From Collinsella aerofaciens (GTDB lineage Bacteria > Actinomycetota > Coriobacteriia > Coriobacteriales > Coriobacteriaceae): a stretch of 42,535 bases of DNA. The position numbers and the translations under genes were made by a program. The stretch lies in assembly GCF_005844325.1 (NCBI RefSeq), contig NZ_SPFY01000017.1, positions 1 through 42,535 on the forward strand. The letters are read 5' to 3'. Below the pieces are notes generated by a model. The model was not told where the DNA came from. It saw nothing but the letters and a program-made list of their open reading frames with translations, and did not search any database. This document shows, piece by piece, positions 32,740 through 39,306 of the stretch. Within the stretch, counting starts at the first letter, position 1; the number at the start of each line of letters is the position of its first letter.

Positions 32740-33195
32740 ATGGCCGACGAGACCATGACTGACGAGCAGATTCTCAAGGATGTGGAGCACAAGAGCTTCG
32801 CCGCCACGTCCGACCGCACCGCCGCCTCGCTGTCCGCGAGCGGTGTCGCCGCCGAGGATGTCGCCCGCGCCGCCGCGCAGGCCGCCTACGACAAGAAGGG
32901 CGAGGACGTTCAGGTGCTCGACCTGACTGAGCTTTCCGATGTGTGCGACTACTTTGTCCTTGCTACCGGCACCAACAACCGCCAGGTTGATTCGATCGTC
33001 GACGAGATTGAGGAGAAGGTCGCCGAGGCTTGCGGCGAGCATCCGTTCTCCATCGAGGGCCGCGAGCAGAAGACTTGGATGCTCATGGACTACGGTTCGG
33101 TTGTCGTCCACGTCTTCACTCCCGAAGCCCGCGACTTCTACCGCCTCGAGAAACTCTGGGGAGACGCCCCCCAGCTCCCCCTCAACCTCCTCTAG
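32740..33195 (+). CDS. rsfS: Ribosomal silencing factor RsfS
   Basis: A 151-aa protein that binds L14 and blocks subunit joining when nutrients are low. The core domain has DLTELSDVCDYFVLATGTN, QVDSIVDEIEEKV and MDYGSVVVHVF followed by RLEKLWGDA. The first 40 residues form an Ala/Ser-rich extension not present in short RsfS proteins. The TAG stop at 33193-33195 touches a REP-like sequence. A strong terminator follows. Confidence 0.93.
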   Translation: MADETMTDEQILKDVEHKSFAATSDRTAASLSASGVAAEDVARAAAQAAYDKKGEDVQVLDLTELSDVCDYFVLATGTNNRQVDSIVDEIEEKVAEACGEHPFSIEGREQKTWMLMDYGSVVVHVFTPEARDFYRLEKLWGDAPQLPLNLL

Positions 33196-33225
33196 TAGCT
33201 CATTTGAGACGGGGTTTAGCTACCC
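33195..33225 (+). repeat. Degenerate REP unit upstream of the RAYT gene
   Basis: gtagctcatttgagacgggg followed by tttagctaccc matches the arm of the two REPINs in the same orientation as their left arms, with a few substitutions and a short deletion. It overlaps the last base of the rsfS stop codon. Confidence 0.75.
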
Positions 33226-33238
33226 TCACGCATATCGC

Positions 33239-33278
33239 CGGGCAGGTGCGGTTTCCGCACCTGCCCGCCTTTCTTTTT
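33239..33278 (+). terminator. Terminator closing the obg-nadD-yqeK-rsfS operon
   Basis: A 13-bp perfect stem (33239-33251 with 33255-33267, cgggcaggtgcgg / ccgcacctgcccg) with a 3-nt loop is followed by CCTTTCTTTTT. It lies between two REP units. Confidence 0.9.
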
Positions 33279-33285
33279 GCCCAAA

Positions 33286-33318
33286 GTAGCTAATTTGGGA
33301 CGGGGCTTTTTTAGCTAC
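33286..33318 (+). repeat. Solo REP unit upstream of the RAYT gene
   Basis: gtagctaatttgggacgggg followed by cttttttagctac. The ends gtagctaa / ttagctac are a perfect 8-bp palindrome. It is in the same orientation as the unit at 33195, so the two form a direct pair, not an inverted REPIN. Confidence 0.85.
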
Positions 33319-33419
33319 TACCTACCGTTCGCCGATAGAAGCGAGTTGCGGTTCATTGCGTGATATTTAGCTTTCCGACTCGGGTAACGTATTTGTTATC
33401 TGTAGAGGAGGAGATGCGT

Positions 33420-34169
33420 ATGACTCGGACCGCGCGGGAAATCTCTGTTTACGGCTATTACCATGTCGTCCAAAAGGGCTGTGGTGGTCAGCTGATATTT
33501 GAGGATGCCGATGATCGGATATATTTGATTCGGTTGCTTGCCTCGAAATGCCGAAAATACGACGTCAATATCATTGCTTGGTGCCTTATGGACAACCATA
33601 TTCACTTGTTGCTAGATGATGAACATGTTCACCTGAGCGATTGCATGCACTCTGTTACGACTGCATATGCGATGTATTTCAACGCGAAAACCGGACGGAA
33701 GGGACCAGTTTTTCAGGATCGATTTAAGAGCGTGCCGATTCTTAACGATGATCAGCTGCTCAACTGTGTGAGATATATTCACGATAATCCTGCGAAAGCC
33801 AGGATTGGGACTGCTTCACTATATCGTTGGAGCAGTTTTAGCGAATATATGGGATACCCGGGTATTTGTATGACTGAATGTGTGCTAGGTTTGCTCGGAG
33901 ATTCTCAGAGATTTTTTGCTTTCAGTACCTCGGGAGAACCGAATCGATATTGCTTCCGTGACGGCGCTCATGTGAGCGACATAGATGCACTGGAGTTTGC
34001 ACAGGCTCTCCTTAAACCGTATGAGCCTCACCACCTTAAAGATTTGCCTAAAGCCGTGCGCGACAACTACATCCGTACGCTCAAAAACGAGGGCTTTTCG
34101 ATAAAGCAGATCGTGCGCCTCACGGGCATCGGTCACTGCACGATTCAGAAGGTCAAGCTCGATCAGTAG
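33420..34169 (+). CDS. REP-associated tyrosine transposase (RAYT, Y1_Tnp family)
   Basis: A 249-aa single-strand DNA transposase-like protein of the IS200/IS605-related Y1 family. The HUH metal motif is HIH (60-62, in WCLMDNHIHLLL). The likely catalytic residue is Tyr119 in VRYIHDNPAKA. GPVFQDRFKS and RWSSFSEY are typical RAYT segments. The C-terminal 45 residues look like a helix-turn-helix (GFSIKQIVRLTGIGHCTIQKV). The start is ATG 33420, because AGGAGG at 33406-33411 is 8 nt away; ATG 33414 is too close to it. Codons are more AT-rich than in the neighbours. REP units lie on both sides, and a REP fragment overlaps its stop. No IS ends are seen, as expected for domesticated RAYTs. Confidence 0.92.
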   Translation: MTRTAREISVYGYYHVVQKGCGGQLIFEDADDRIYLIRLLASKCRKYDVNIIAWCLMDNHIHLLLDDEHVHLSDCMHSVTTAYAMYFNAKTGRKGPVFQDRFKSVPILNDDQLLNCVRYIHDNPAKARIGTASLYRWSSFSEYMGYPGICMTECVLGLLGDSQRFFAFSTSGEPNRYCFRDGAHVSDIDALEFAQALLKPYEPHHLKDLPKAVRDNYIRTLKNEGFSIKQIVRLTGIGHCTIQKVKLDQ

Positions 34170-34188
34170 CTATTTGGGACAGAGTTTT
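34166..34188 (+). repeat. REP fragment overlapping the RAYT stop codon
   Basis: gtagctatttgggacagag followed by tttt resembles the first half of the REP arm. Its GTAG includes the TAG stop (34167-34169) of the transposase gene. The second half of the palindrome is missing. Confidence 0.55.
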
Positions 34189-34215
34189 GTTGCGGCGGGC
34201 AAACCGGACATCCGG

Positions 34216-34338
34216 GGTAGTCAATTTGGGACGGGGCTATTTTAGCTACCCTTTGGCTGACGGTGAATGAATTAGGCCGAATGAATCTCAACCGATATAT
34301 AGGGGTAGCTAAAATAGCCCCGTCCCAAATTGACTACC
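34216..34338. repeat. REPIN / MITE-like inverted repeat, copy B
   Basis: Two perfect 36-bp inverted arms (34216-34251 and 34303-34338) flank a 51-nt spacer. The element is homologous to copy A at 7475-7601 in the arms and at both ends of the spacer (tttg.ctg.cgg.gaat and aaccg.tatat). Relative to copy A, one base differs in the left arm (T to C) and its partner in the right arm also differs (A to G), so pairing is kept. It lies between the convergent RAYT and dinB genes. Confidence 0.92.
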
Positions 34339-34386
34339 AATGCCGTGTCGGACGGAAGGCAGCAACCCCCCCCCGTCCAAAAAAGA

Positions 34387-35640
34387 CTAGTTATTGAAGC
34401 GGGATTGGCGGCCGAAGGAAAGGGCGGTGTCGCCGAATTTGTCTCGGACGGCGTCGATGGCGACGGAGAGGTCGCGGCGGTCGCTGGATTGGGCTCCGCG
34501 GTCATCGATCTCGCAGAACAGGTCAGTCTGGATGCCGCCTTGGTGGTCGAAGTCGCTCATGCCGATGCCCGCTAAGCGAACATGCATGCCATCCTGCCAG
34601 ATGTTGTCGAGCAGTTCGAGTGCAACCGCCACGAAGATGTTCTCATCGTCGGTCGGATGAGGCAGCCGGCGCTGTGCCGTACGCCCGCTGCCATACGAAT
34701 ACTTAAGCTTGAGCGTTACCGTGGCACCCGTCAGCCCCTGACGGCGCAGGCGGCGTCCCACTGACTCTCCCAACAGCGCAATCGCCGCCTCAATATCCCC
34801 ACGCTCAGTCAAATCTTTCGCAAAGGTGCGTTCATTGCTGACCGATTTGACCTCGCGCTCTTCATCGAGACTCGTGACTTCGGAGATTTCGAGTCCTTGC
34901 GCACGCTGGCGCATGCGTTCGCCGTTGACGCCAAAAATAGAGGCCAAGGTGGATTCCGGTGCACGTGATAGCTCGCCGAGGGTGTAGATGCGCATGCGGC
35001 GCAGTCGCTCCTCGGCCGAGCGCCCGATGCCACTCATGGCAGATACCGGCAGCGCGGCCAAAAAGCGCTGCTCGGTTCCGGGGCGCACGATGGTCAGCCC
35101 AAACGGCTTATCCCGCTCGCTTGCGATTTTTGCGACCGTCTTGTTGCAGCCCACGCCAATGGAGCAGGTCACTCCCAGCCCTGCCACGCGGTCGCTTATA
35201 CGCCGCGCAACCAGCAGCGGGTCTTCGGGCGCAAAGCGACCCGGTGTGATATCGATAAAGGCTTCGTCGATGGATACGCGCTCGACGCGCGGGGTCTCGT
35301 CGGCGAGAATCGCCATGACCTGCGCGCTCACCTCGCGGTAGCGATCAAAGTGCCCGTGCGTCCAAATGGCTTTCGGGCACAAGCGCCGCGCTTCGGCCGA
35401 GGCCATGGCAGAGTGCACGCCAAAGCGACGTGCCTCATACGAACACGTGGACACGACGCCACGCGAATCGGCGTCTCCGCCCACGATGAGCGGCTTGCCG
35501 CGCCATTCGGGATGATCGAGCATCTCCACGCTCGCAAAAAACGCATCGAGGTCCATCAGGCCCACCGCCGGACCCGTCCAGGGAGGCGGCGTGACGCCCG
35601 TGGCATCCTCATAACCGTATGTATGTTCGCGTCTTTCCAT
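34387..35640 (-). CDS. dinB: DNA polymerase IV (Y-family)
   Basis: A 417-aa translesion polymerase. Catalytic acidic residues lie in GLMDLDAFFASVE and RVSIDEAFIDI. CSYEARRFGVHSAM is the typical finger motif. The helix-hairpin-helix region reads PVSAMSGIGRSAEERLRRM, and the little-finger domain follows. QTDLF near the C-terminus could bind the sliding clamp. No ribosome binding site precedes ATG 35640. TATACT ends 6 nt before the ATG, which suggests a leaderless transcript. The gene is convergent with the RAYT and divergent from rpsP. No clear LexA box is visible. Confidence 0.94.
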   Translation of the reverse strand: MERREHTYGYEDATGVTPPPWTGPAVGLMDLDAFFASVEMLDHPEWRGKPLIVGGDADSRGVVSTCSYEARRFGVHSAMASAEARRLCPKAIWTHGHFDRYREVSAQVMAILADETPRVERVSIDEAFIDITPGRFAPEDPLLVARRISDRVAGLGVTCSIGVGCNKTVAKIASERDKPFGLTIVRPGTEQRFLAALPVSAMSGIGRSAEERLRRMRIYTLGELSRAPESTLASIFGVNGERMRQRAQGLEISEVTSLDEEREVKSVSNERTFAKDLTERGDIEAAIALLGESVGRRLRRQGLTGATVTLKLKYSYGSGRTAQRRLPHPTDDENIFVAVALELLDNIWQDGMHVRLAGIGMSDFDHQGGIQTDLFCEIDDRGAQSSDRRDLSVAIDAVRDKFGDTALSFGRQSRFNN

Positions 35641-35646
35641 GTCATG

Positions 35647-35652
35647 AGTATA
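35647..35652 (-). promoter_or_regulatory. -10 box of dinB (candidate leaderless promoter)
   Basis: TATACT on the minus strand ends 6 nt before the dinB ATG, with no Shine-Dalgarno sequence between. No convincing -35 element is seen at 16-18 nt. Confidence 0.45.
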
Positions 35653-35684
35653 CCGCGCAGCTCATGTGGGGTGCGTGTATGTGC

Positions 35685-35712
35685 TTGCAAATCCCGAATT
35701 CTTGTCTAAGAT
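35685..35712 (+). promoter_or_regulatory. Candidate distal promoter of rpsP
   Basis: TTGCAA (35685-35690) and TAAGAT (35707-35712) with a 16-nt spacer lie in the dinB-rpsP intergenic region. Confidence 0.4.
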
Positions 35713-35756
35713 ATGGATTTGCCCTCGACTACACCGAAGAAGTTGGTCTCACGGAC

Positions 35757-35785
35757 TTCACCTGCCCGCGTCGATGGCGTATTAT
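35757..35785 (+). promoter_or_regulatory. Candidate proximal promoter of rpsP
   Basis: TTCACC (35757-35762) and TATTAT (35780-35785) have a 17-nt spacer, about 56 nt before the rpsP start. Confidence 0.55.
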
Positions 35786-35841
35786 GTTCAACTGTTTGTT
35801 TGTAGTTGCAGCCTAAAGCTGCTTGGTTGGAGGAGTTTCCT

Positions 35842-36183
35842 TTGGCAGTCAAGATTCGCCTTGCTCGTCACGGCGCTAAGAAGCGTCCGTACTACCGTGT
35901 CGTCGTCGCCGATTCCCGCGCCCCGCGTGACGGTCGTATCATCGAGGAGGTTGGCCGCTACAACCCGATGACCGCCCCCAAGACCATCAACCTCGACCTC
36001 GAGAAGATCGCCGACTGGCAGTCCAAGGGCGCTCAGCTTACCGACGCCGTCGCCGCTCTGGTCAAGGCCGCCAACGAGGGCGAGAAGACCGAGACCGTCG
36101 TCAAGAAGTCCAAGAAGCAGCTCGCCAAAGAGGCCGAGGCCGCTAAGGCTGCCGCTGAGGCCGCTGAGGGCGCCGAGGAGTAA
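35842..36183 (+). CDS. rpsP: 30S ribosomal protein S16 (bS16)
   Basis: A 113-aa small-subunit protein. It starts [20 protein letters not shown] after a TTG codon at 35842 that follows GGAGGAG; the longer upstream frame has no ribosome binding site. [15 protein letters not shown] is the second conserved block. The last 30 residues are a Lys/Ala/Glu tail ([19 protein letters not shown]). It heads the rpsP-khpA-rimM-trmD-lepB operon. Confidence 0.96.
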   Translation: MAVKIRLARHGAKKRPYYRVVVADSRAPRDGRIIEEVGRYNPMTAPKTINLDLEKIADWQSKGAQLTDAVAALVKAANEGEKTETVVKKSKKQLAKEAEAAKAAAEAAEGAEE

Positions 36184-36186
36184 ATC

Positions 36187-36471
36187 GTGCCTGAGGTTGA
36201 CGCTGCACAGCTCGAGGGTGAGGCAATGCTCTCAGATCGCATCGCCGATCTCGTCGAATATCTCGTTGTTCAGATCGTCGACGACCCGGATTCCGTGAGC
36301 CTTGAGGTCATCGATGGTGACGACGCCTCTACAATTGAGGTTTCGGTCGCCGAGGATGACGTCGCTAAGGTCATCGGCCGTCGTGGCCGTACCATCAAGG
36401 CCATTCGCACGCTCGCCCGTGCACTGGCCGCTCGCCTCGACACTGCTGTCGAGGTAGAGGTTCTGGGCTAG
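36187..36471 (+). CDS. khpA: KH-domain RNA-binding protein KhpA
   Basis: A 94-aa single KH domain protein. DLVEYLVVQIVDDPDSVSL, then VSVAEDDVAKVIGRRGRTIKAIR with a GxxG loop (GRRG), define the fold. An N-terminal 18 residues precede the usual start of the family; GTG 36187 is supported by GAGGAG within the rpsP end, while ATG 36226 would give the shorter classical form. KhpA acts with KhpB in RNA binding linked to cell elongation in Gram-positives. It lies between rpsP and rimM as usual. Confidence 0.9.
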   Translation: MPEVDAAQLEGEAMLSDRIADLVEYLVVQIVDDPDSVSLEVIDGDDASTIEVSVAEDDVAKVIGRRGRTIKAIRTLARALAARLDTAVEVEVLG

Positions 36472-36475
36472 GACC

Positions 36476-36997
36476 TTGAGGTCCCAGTACAAAAACATCG
36501 CCCGTGTGGTCAAGCCGCACGGAAGGAAGGGGGAGGTCCTCGCGCAGCCGCTGCGGGGGCTTCCTTCTGTATTAGAGCCGGGTATGCGCGTCGCCCTGAC
36601 GCCGCCGGCGCTCAAGCGCGACCGCTTTTGCACGGTCGTGTCCGTCACCGATACGGGCGATGGCGATCTGGTCTCGTTTGAGGGCATTGACGACTTGACG
36701 GCCGCCGAGGGTATCACGGGATGCTACGTGCTGGCAAATCGTGACGATTTTGAGCTCGATTCGCTCGACGCTGCCTATACCGACCTGATGGGTCGCGAGG
36801 TGGTCGACGAGCGCTTCGGTTCGCTCGGCACGATCGTCGAGATCATGTCGACGCTCGCTAACGATGTTTGGGTTGTCGAGGGCGATCGGTACGGCGAGGT
36901 ACTGATTCCCGTGATCGAGCAGGTCGTGCTCGATCTTCCCGACACAGGAACAATTTCCGTCCACGTTATGGACGGCCTGATCGATATGGACAAGTAG
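36476..36997 (+). CDS. rimM: 16S rRNA processing protein RimM
   Basis: A 173-aa maturation factor for the 30S head that binds S19. The N-terminal barrel has ARVVKPHGRKGEVLAQPL and VSFEGIDDLTAAEGITGCYV. The PRC-barrel domain includes LMGREVVDERFGSLGTIVEIM and ends in VLIPVIEQVVLDLP. The start is TTG 36476, with weak AGGA 4 nt upstream. It lies 4 nt after khpA and 10 nt before trmD. Confidence 0.92.
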   Translation: MRSQYKNIARVVKPHGRKGEVLAQPLRGLPSVLEPGMRVALTPPALKRDRFCTVVSVTDTGDGDLVSFEGIDDLTAAEGITGCYVLANRDDFELDSLDAAYTDLMGREVVDERFGSLGTIVEIMSTLANDVWVVEGDRYGEVLIPVIEQVVLDLPDTGTISVHVMDGLIDMDK

Positions 36998-37007
36998 GGA
37001 GGACAAC

Positions 37008-37766
37008 ATGCTGATCGAGACCCTTTCGGTCTTTCCCGAGATGTTTGAGCCCGTCATGTCCACATCGATCTTGGGCCGCGCCCGCAAGGCCGGCCTTTTT
37101 GATTTCAAGGCGTATAACCTGCGCGACTGGACGCACGACCGCCATCGTACCGTCGATGACGAGCCGTACGGCGGCGGGCAGGGCATGCTCATGAAGGTCG
37201 AGCCTATCGCAGAGGCCATCGAGGCCATTGGCGCAGAGGGTCCCAAGCCCACGGTTGTGTTCTTCACCCCCTGTGGCGAGCCCTTTACGCAGCATGTGGC
37301 CGAGCGCCTGCTCAAAAGTGAGCGCCTGCTGTTTGTGTGCAGCCGCTACGAGGGCGTCGACGAGCGCGCGTATGCGTATGCCGATGAGCGTCTGTCGATC
37401 GGCGACTACGTGCTCACGGGCGGCGAGCTTCCCGCTATGGTCGTTGCCGATGCCGTCGTACGCCTGATTCCCGGCGCCCTGGGCGACGAGATGAGCAATG
37501 TGGACGAGTCATTCTCGACCGCCGAGGACGGAGGACTGCTCGAGTACGCGCAGTACACCCGCCCCGCCGAGTTCAACGGCGAGGGCGTGCCGCCGGTGCT
37601 TGTGAGCGGCGATCACGCCAAGGTCGATGCCTGGCGTCGTAAGAACGCCATCGAGCGCACCTGCCGCTGGCGTCCCGATCTGATCGAGACAGCGCGGCTC
37701 ACGCCCGAGGAGCGCGCTTACGCGCAGGAGATTTTGGACGCTTCGTATTCGCAGAGCGAGGAGTGA
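37008..37766 (+). CDS. trmD: tRNA (guanine37-N1)-methyltransferase
   Basis: A 252-aa SPOUT methyltransferase that makes m1G37 to prevent frameshifting. Visible motifs are LSVFPEMFEPVMSTSILGRA, DDEPYGGGQGMLM and CSRYEGVDER, followed by the knot segment IGDYVLTGGELPAMV. The start ATG has GGGAGGAC upstream. Its stop codon is 2 nt before the lepB ATG. rplS, normally the next gene, is absent. Confidence 0.96.
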   Translation: MLIETLSVFPEMFEPVMSTSILGRARKAGLFDFKAYNLRDWTHDRHRTVDDEPYGGGQGMLMKVEPIAEAIEAIGAEGPKPTVVFFTPCGEPFTQHVAERLLKSERLLFVCSRYEGVDERAYAYADERLSIGDYVLTGGELPAMVVADAVVRLIPGALGDEMSNVDESFSTAEDGGLLEYAQYTRPAEFNGEGVPPVLVSGDHAKVDAWRRKNAIERTCRWRPDLIETARLTPEERAYAQEILDASYSQSEE

Positions 37767-37768
37767 GA

Positions 37769-38332
37769 ATGGTTCCTACGCAACATTCCGCGTTGAGGGG
37801 TGCTTTTGAGTGGATCGCGGTCATCGCGATCGCACTGGTCGCCACCTTCTTGATTCGCTCGTTTGTGGTCGAGCCCTTTGTGGTGCCCACCGGCTCTATG
37901 GAGGACACAATCGAGATTGGCGACCAGATCCTGGCGCAAAAGGTGAGCCTCGAGCTCGGTCAGCCCGTCAAGCAGGGCGATATCGTGGTGTTTCACAACC
38001 CCGATGGCACCTCCGAGCATGATGTTCTTGTCAAGCGCGTTATTGCCACGGCCGGCCAGACGGTCGACCTGCAGGATGGCAAGGTGGTCGTTGACGGCCA
38101 AGCGCTCGACGAGGACTATACGACGGGCATGAGCTGGCCACTTTCGGTCCAAGCGCCCGGCGCTCAGGTAAGCTATCCCTACACCGTTCCCGACGGGTGC
38201 GTGTGGGTGATGGGCGACAACCGCGAAAACTCTGCCGACTCACGCTACTTTGGTCCCGTCGATCGCTCTGATTTGATCGCTGTGGCGCTTGTGCGCTACT
38301 GGCCGCTCAACCGCATCGGCGCTATCGACTAA
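37769..38332 (+). CDS. lepB: Signal peptidase I
   Basis: A 187-aa membrane protease that removes signal peptides. One N-terminal membrane helix (13-33) precedes the catalytic Ser43 in PTGSMEDTI. Lys89 in VKRVIA is the general base. GDNRENSADSRYFGPV is the conserved C-terminal box. The start is ATG 37769, 5 nt after AGGAG; GTG 37763 overlaps the ribosome binding site. Confidence 0.94.
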   Translation: MVPTQHSALRGAFEWIAVIAIALVATFLIRSFVVEPFVVPTGSMEDTIEIGDQILAQKVSLELGQPVKQGDIVVFHNPDGTSEHDVLVKRVIATAGQTVDLQDGKVVVDGQALDEDYTTGMSWPLSVQAPGAQVSYPYTVPDGCVWVMGDNRENSADSRYFGPVDRSDLIAVALVRYWPLNRIGAID

Positions 38333-38391
38333 AAACCGCTATAGTACAGTACCTAACCGTGTAATCGTTTCGACGAGGGGATATTAGAGGC

Positions 38392-39303
38392 ATGAACGCT
38401 TCATCGCTTTCCTTCCAAGACATCATCCTGCGCCTCCAGCAGTACTGGGGCGAGCAGGGCTGCGTCATTATGCAGCCCTATGACTCCGAGGTCGGTGCCG
38501 GTACCTTCCATACCGCGACCACGCTGCGCTCGCTCGGTCCCGCCGAGTGGCGCACCTGCTATGCGCAGCCCTGCCGCCGTCCCGCCGACGGCCGCTACGG
38601 CGAGAACCCCAACCGCATGCAGCACTACTATCAGTTCCAGGTGCTCATCAAGCCGTCGCCGGTCAACGCCCAGGAGCTCTACCTAGGTTCGCTGGCCGCC
38701 ATTGGCCTGGATCCCAACGACCATGACGTCCGCTTTGTCGAGGACGACTGGGAGAGCCCGACGCTCGGCGCCTGGGGCCTTGGCTGGGAGGTCTGGCTCA
38801 ACGGCATGGAGGTCACGCAGTTTACGTACTTCCAGCAGGTGGGCGGCATCGAGGTCGATCCCGTGCCCGTCGAGATCACCTATGGCCTGGAGCGCATTGC
38901 CATGTACGCTCAGGGCGTCAACTCCGTCTACGACCTGGTGTGGAGCTACCTGCCCGACGGAACGCCCATGACCTATGGCGACGTGTTCCTCGAGAACGAG
39001 CGCGAGTTCAGTGCCTATAACTTTGAGGTCGCCAACGTCGAGATGATGCGTCAGAAGTTTGACGACTACGAGGCCGAGTGCCACTCCTGCCTGGAGCGCA
39101 AGCTGCCGCTGCCGGCTTATGACTGCGTCATGAAGTGCAGCCACGCCTTCAACCTGCTCGATGCCCGTGGCGCCCTGTCCGCGGTCGAGCGCGCTAACTA
39201 CATCCTGCGCGTCCGCGCCGTCGCTAAGGCGTGCTGCGAGGCCTATATGGCCGAGGTCGCCGAAGTCAACGAGAATGCCGATCAGGAAGGCGAGGTGGCG
39301 TAA
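38392..39303 (+). CDS. glyQ: Glycine-tRNA ligase alpha subunit
   Basis: A 303-aa catalytic-side subunit of the alpha2-beta2 glycyl-tRNA synthetase. [22 protein letters not shown] and [16 protein letters not shown] are hallmark segments, followed by [13 protein letters not shown] and YGLERIAMY. The start ATG has GAGG upstream. It ends 3 nt before glyS. The presence of the two-subunit form means a fused glyS or single-chain glyRS is not needed. Confidence 0.97.
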   Translation: MNASSLSFQDIILRLQQYWGEQGCVIMQPYDSEVGAGTFHTATTLRSLGPAEWRTCYAQPCRRPADGRYGENPNRMQHYYQFQVLIKPSPVNAQELYLGSLAAIGLDPNDHDVRFVEDDWESPTLGAWGLGWEVWLNGMEVTQFTYFQQVGGIEVDPVPVEITYGLERIAMYAQGVNSVYDLVWSYLPDGTPMTYGDVFLENEREFSAYNFEVANVEMMRQKFDDYEAECHSCLERKLPLPAYDCVMKCSHAFNLLDARGALSAVERANYILRVRAVAKACCEAYMAEVAEVNENADQEGEVA

Positions 39304-39306
39304 GCC

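Noticed and set aside
33360-33419. Longer RAYT form starting upstream of 33420
   Set aside because: No ribosome binding site serves the upstream starts; ATG 33414 is only 2 nt from AGGAGG, while ATG 33420 is spaced by 8 nt and family homology starts there.
35600-35660. LexA/SOS box at the dinB start (cgaacatacatacggt)
   Set aside because: It begins with CGAAC but lacks the matching GTTCG half at the right spacing, and it lies inside the coding sequence.
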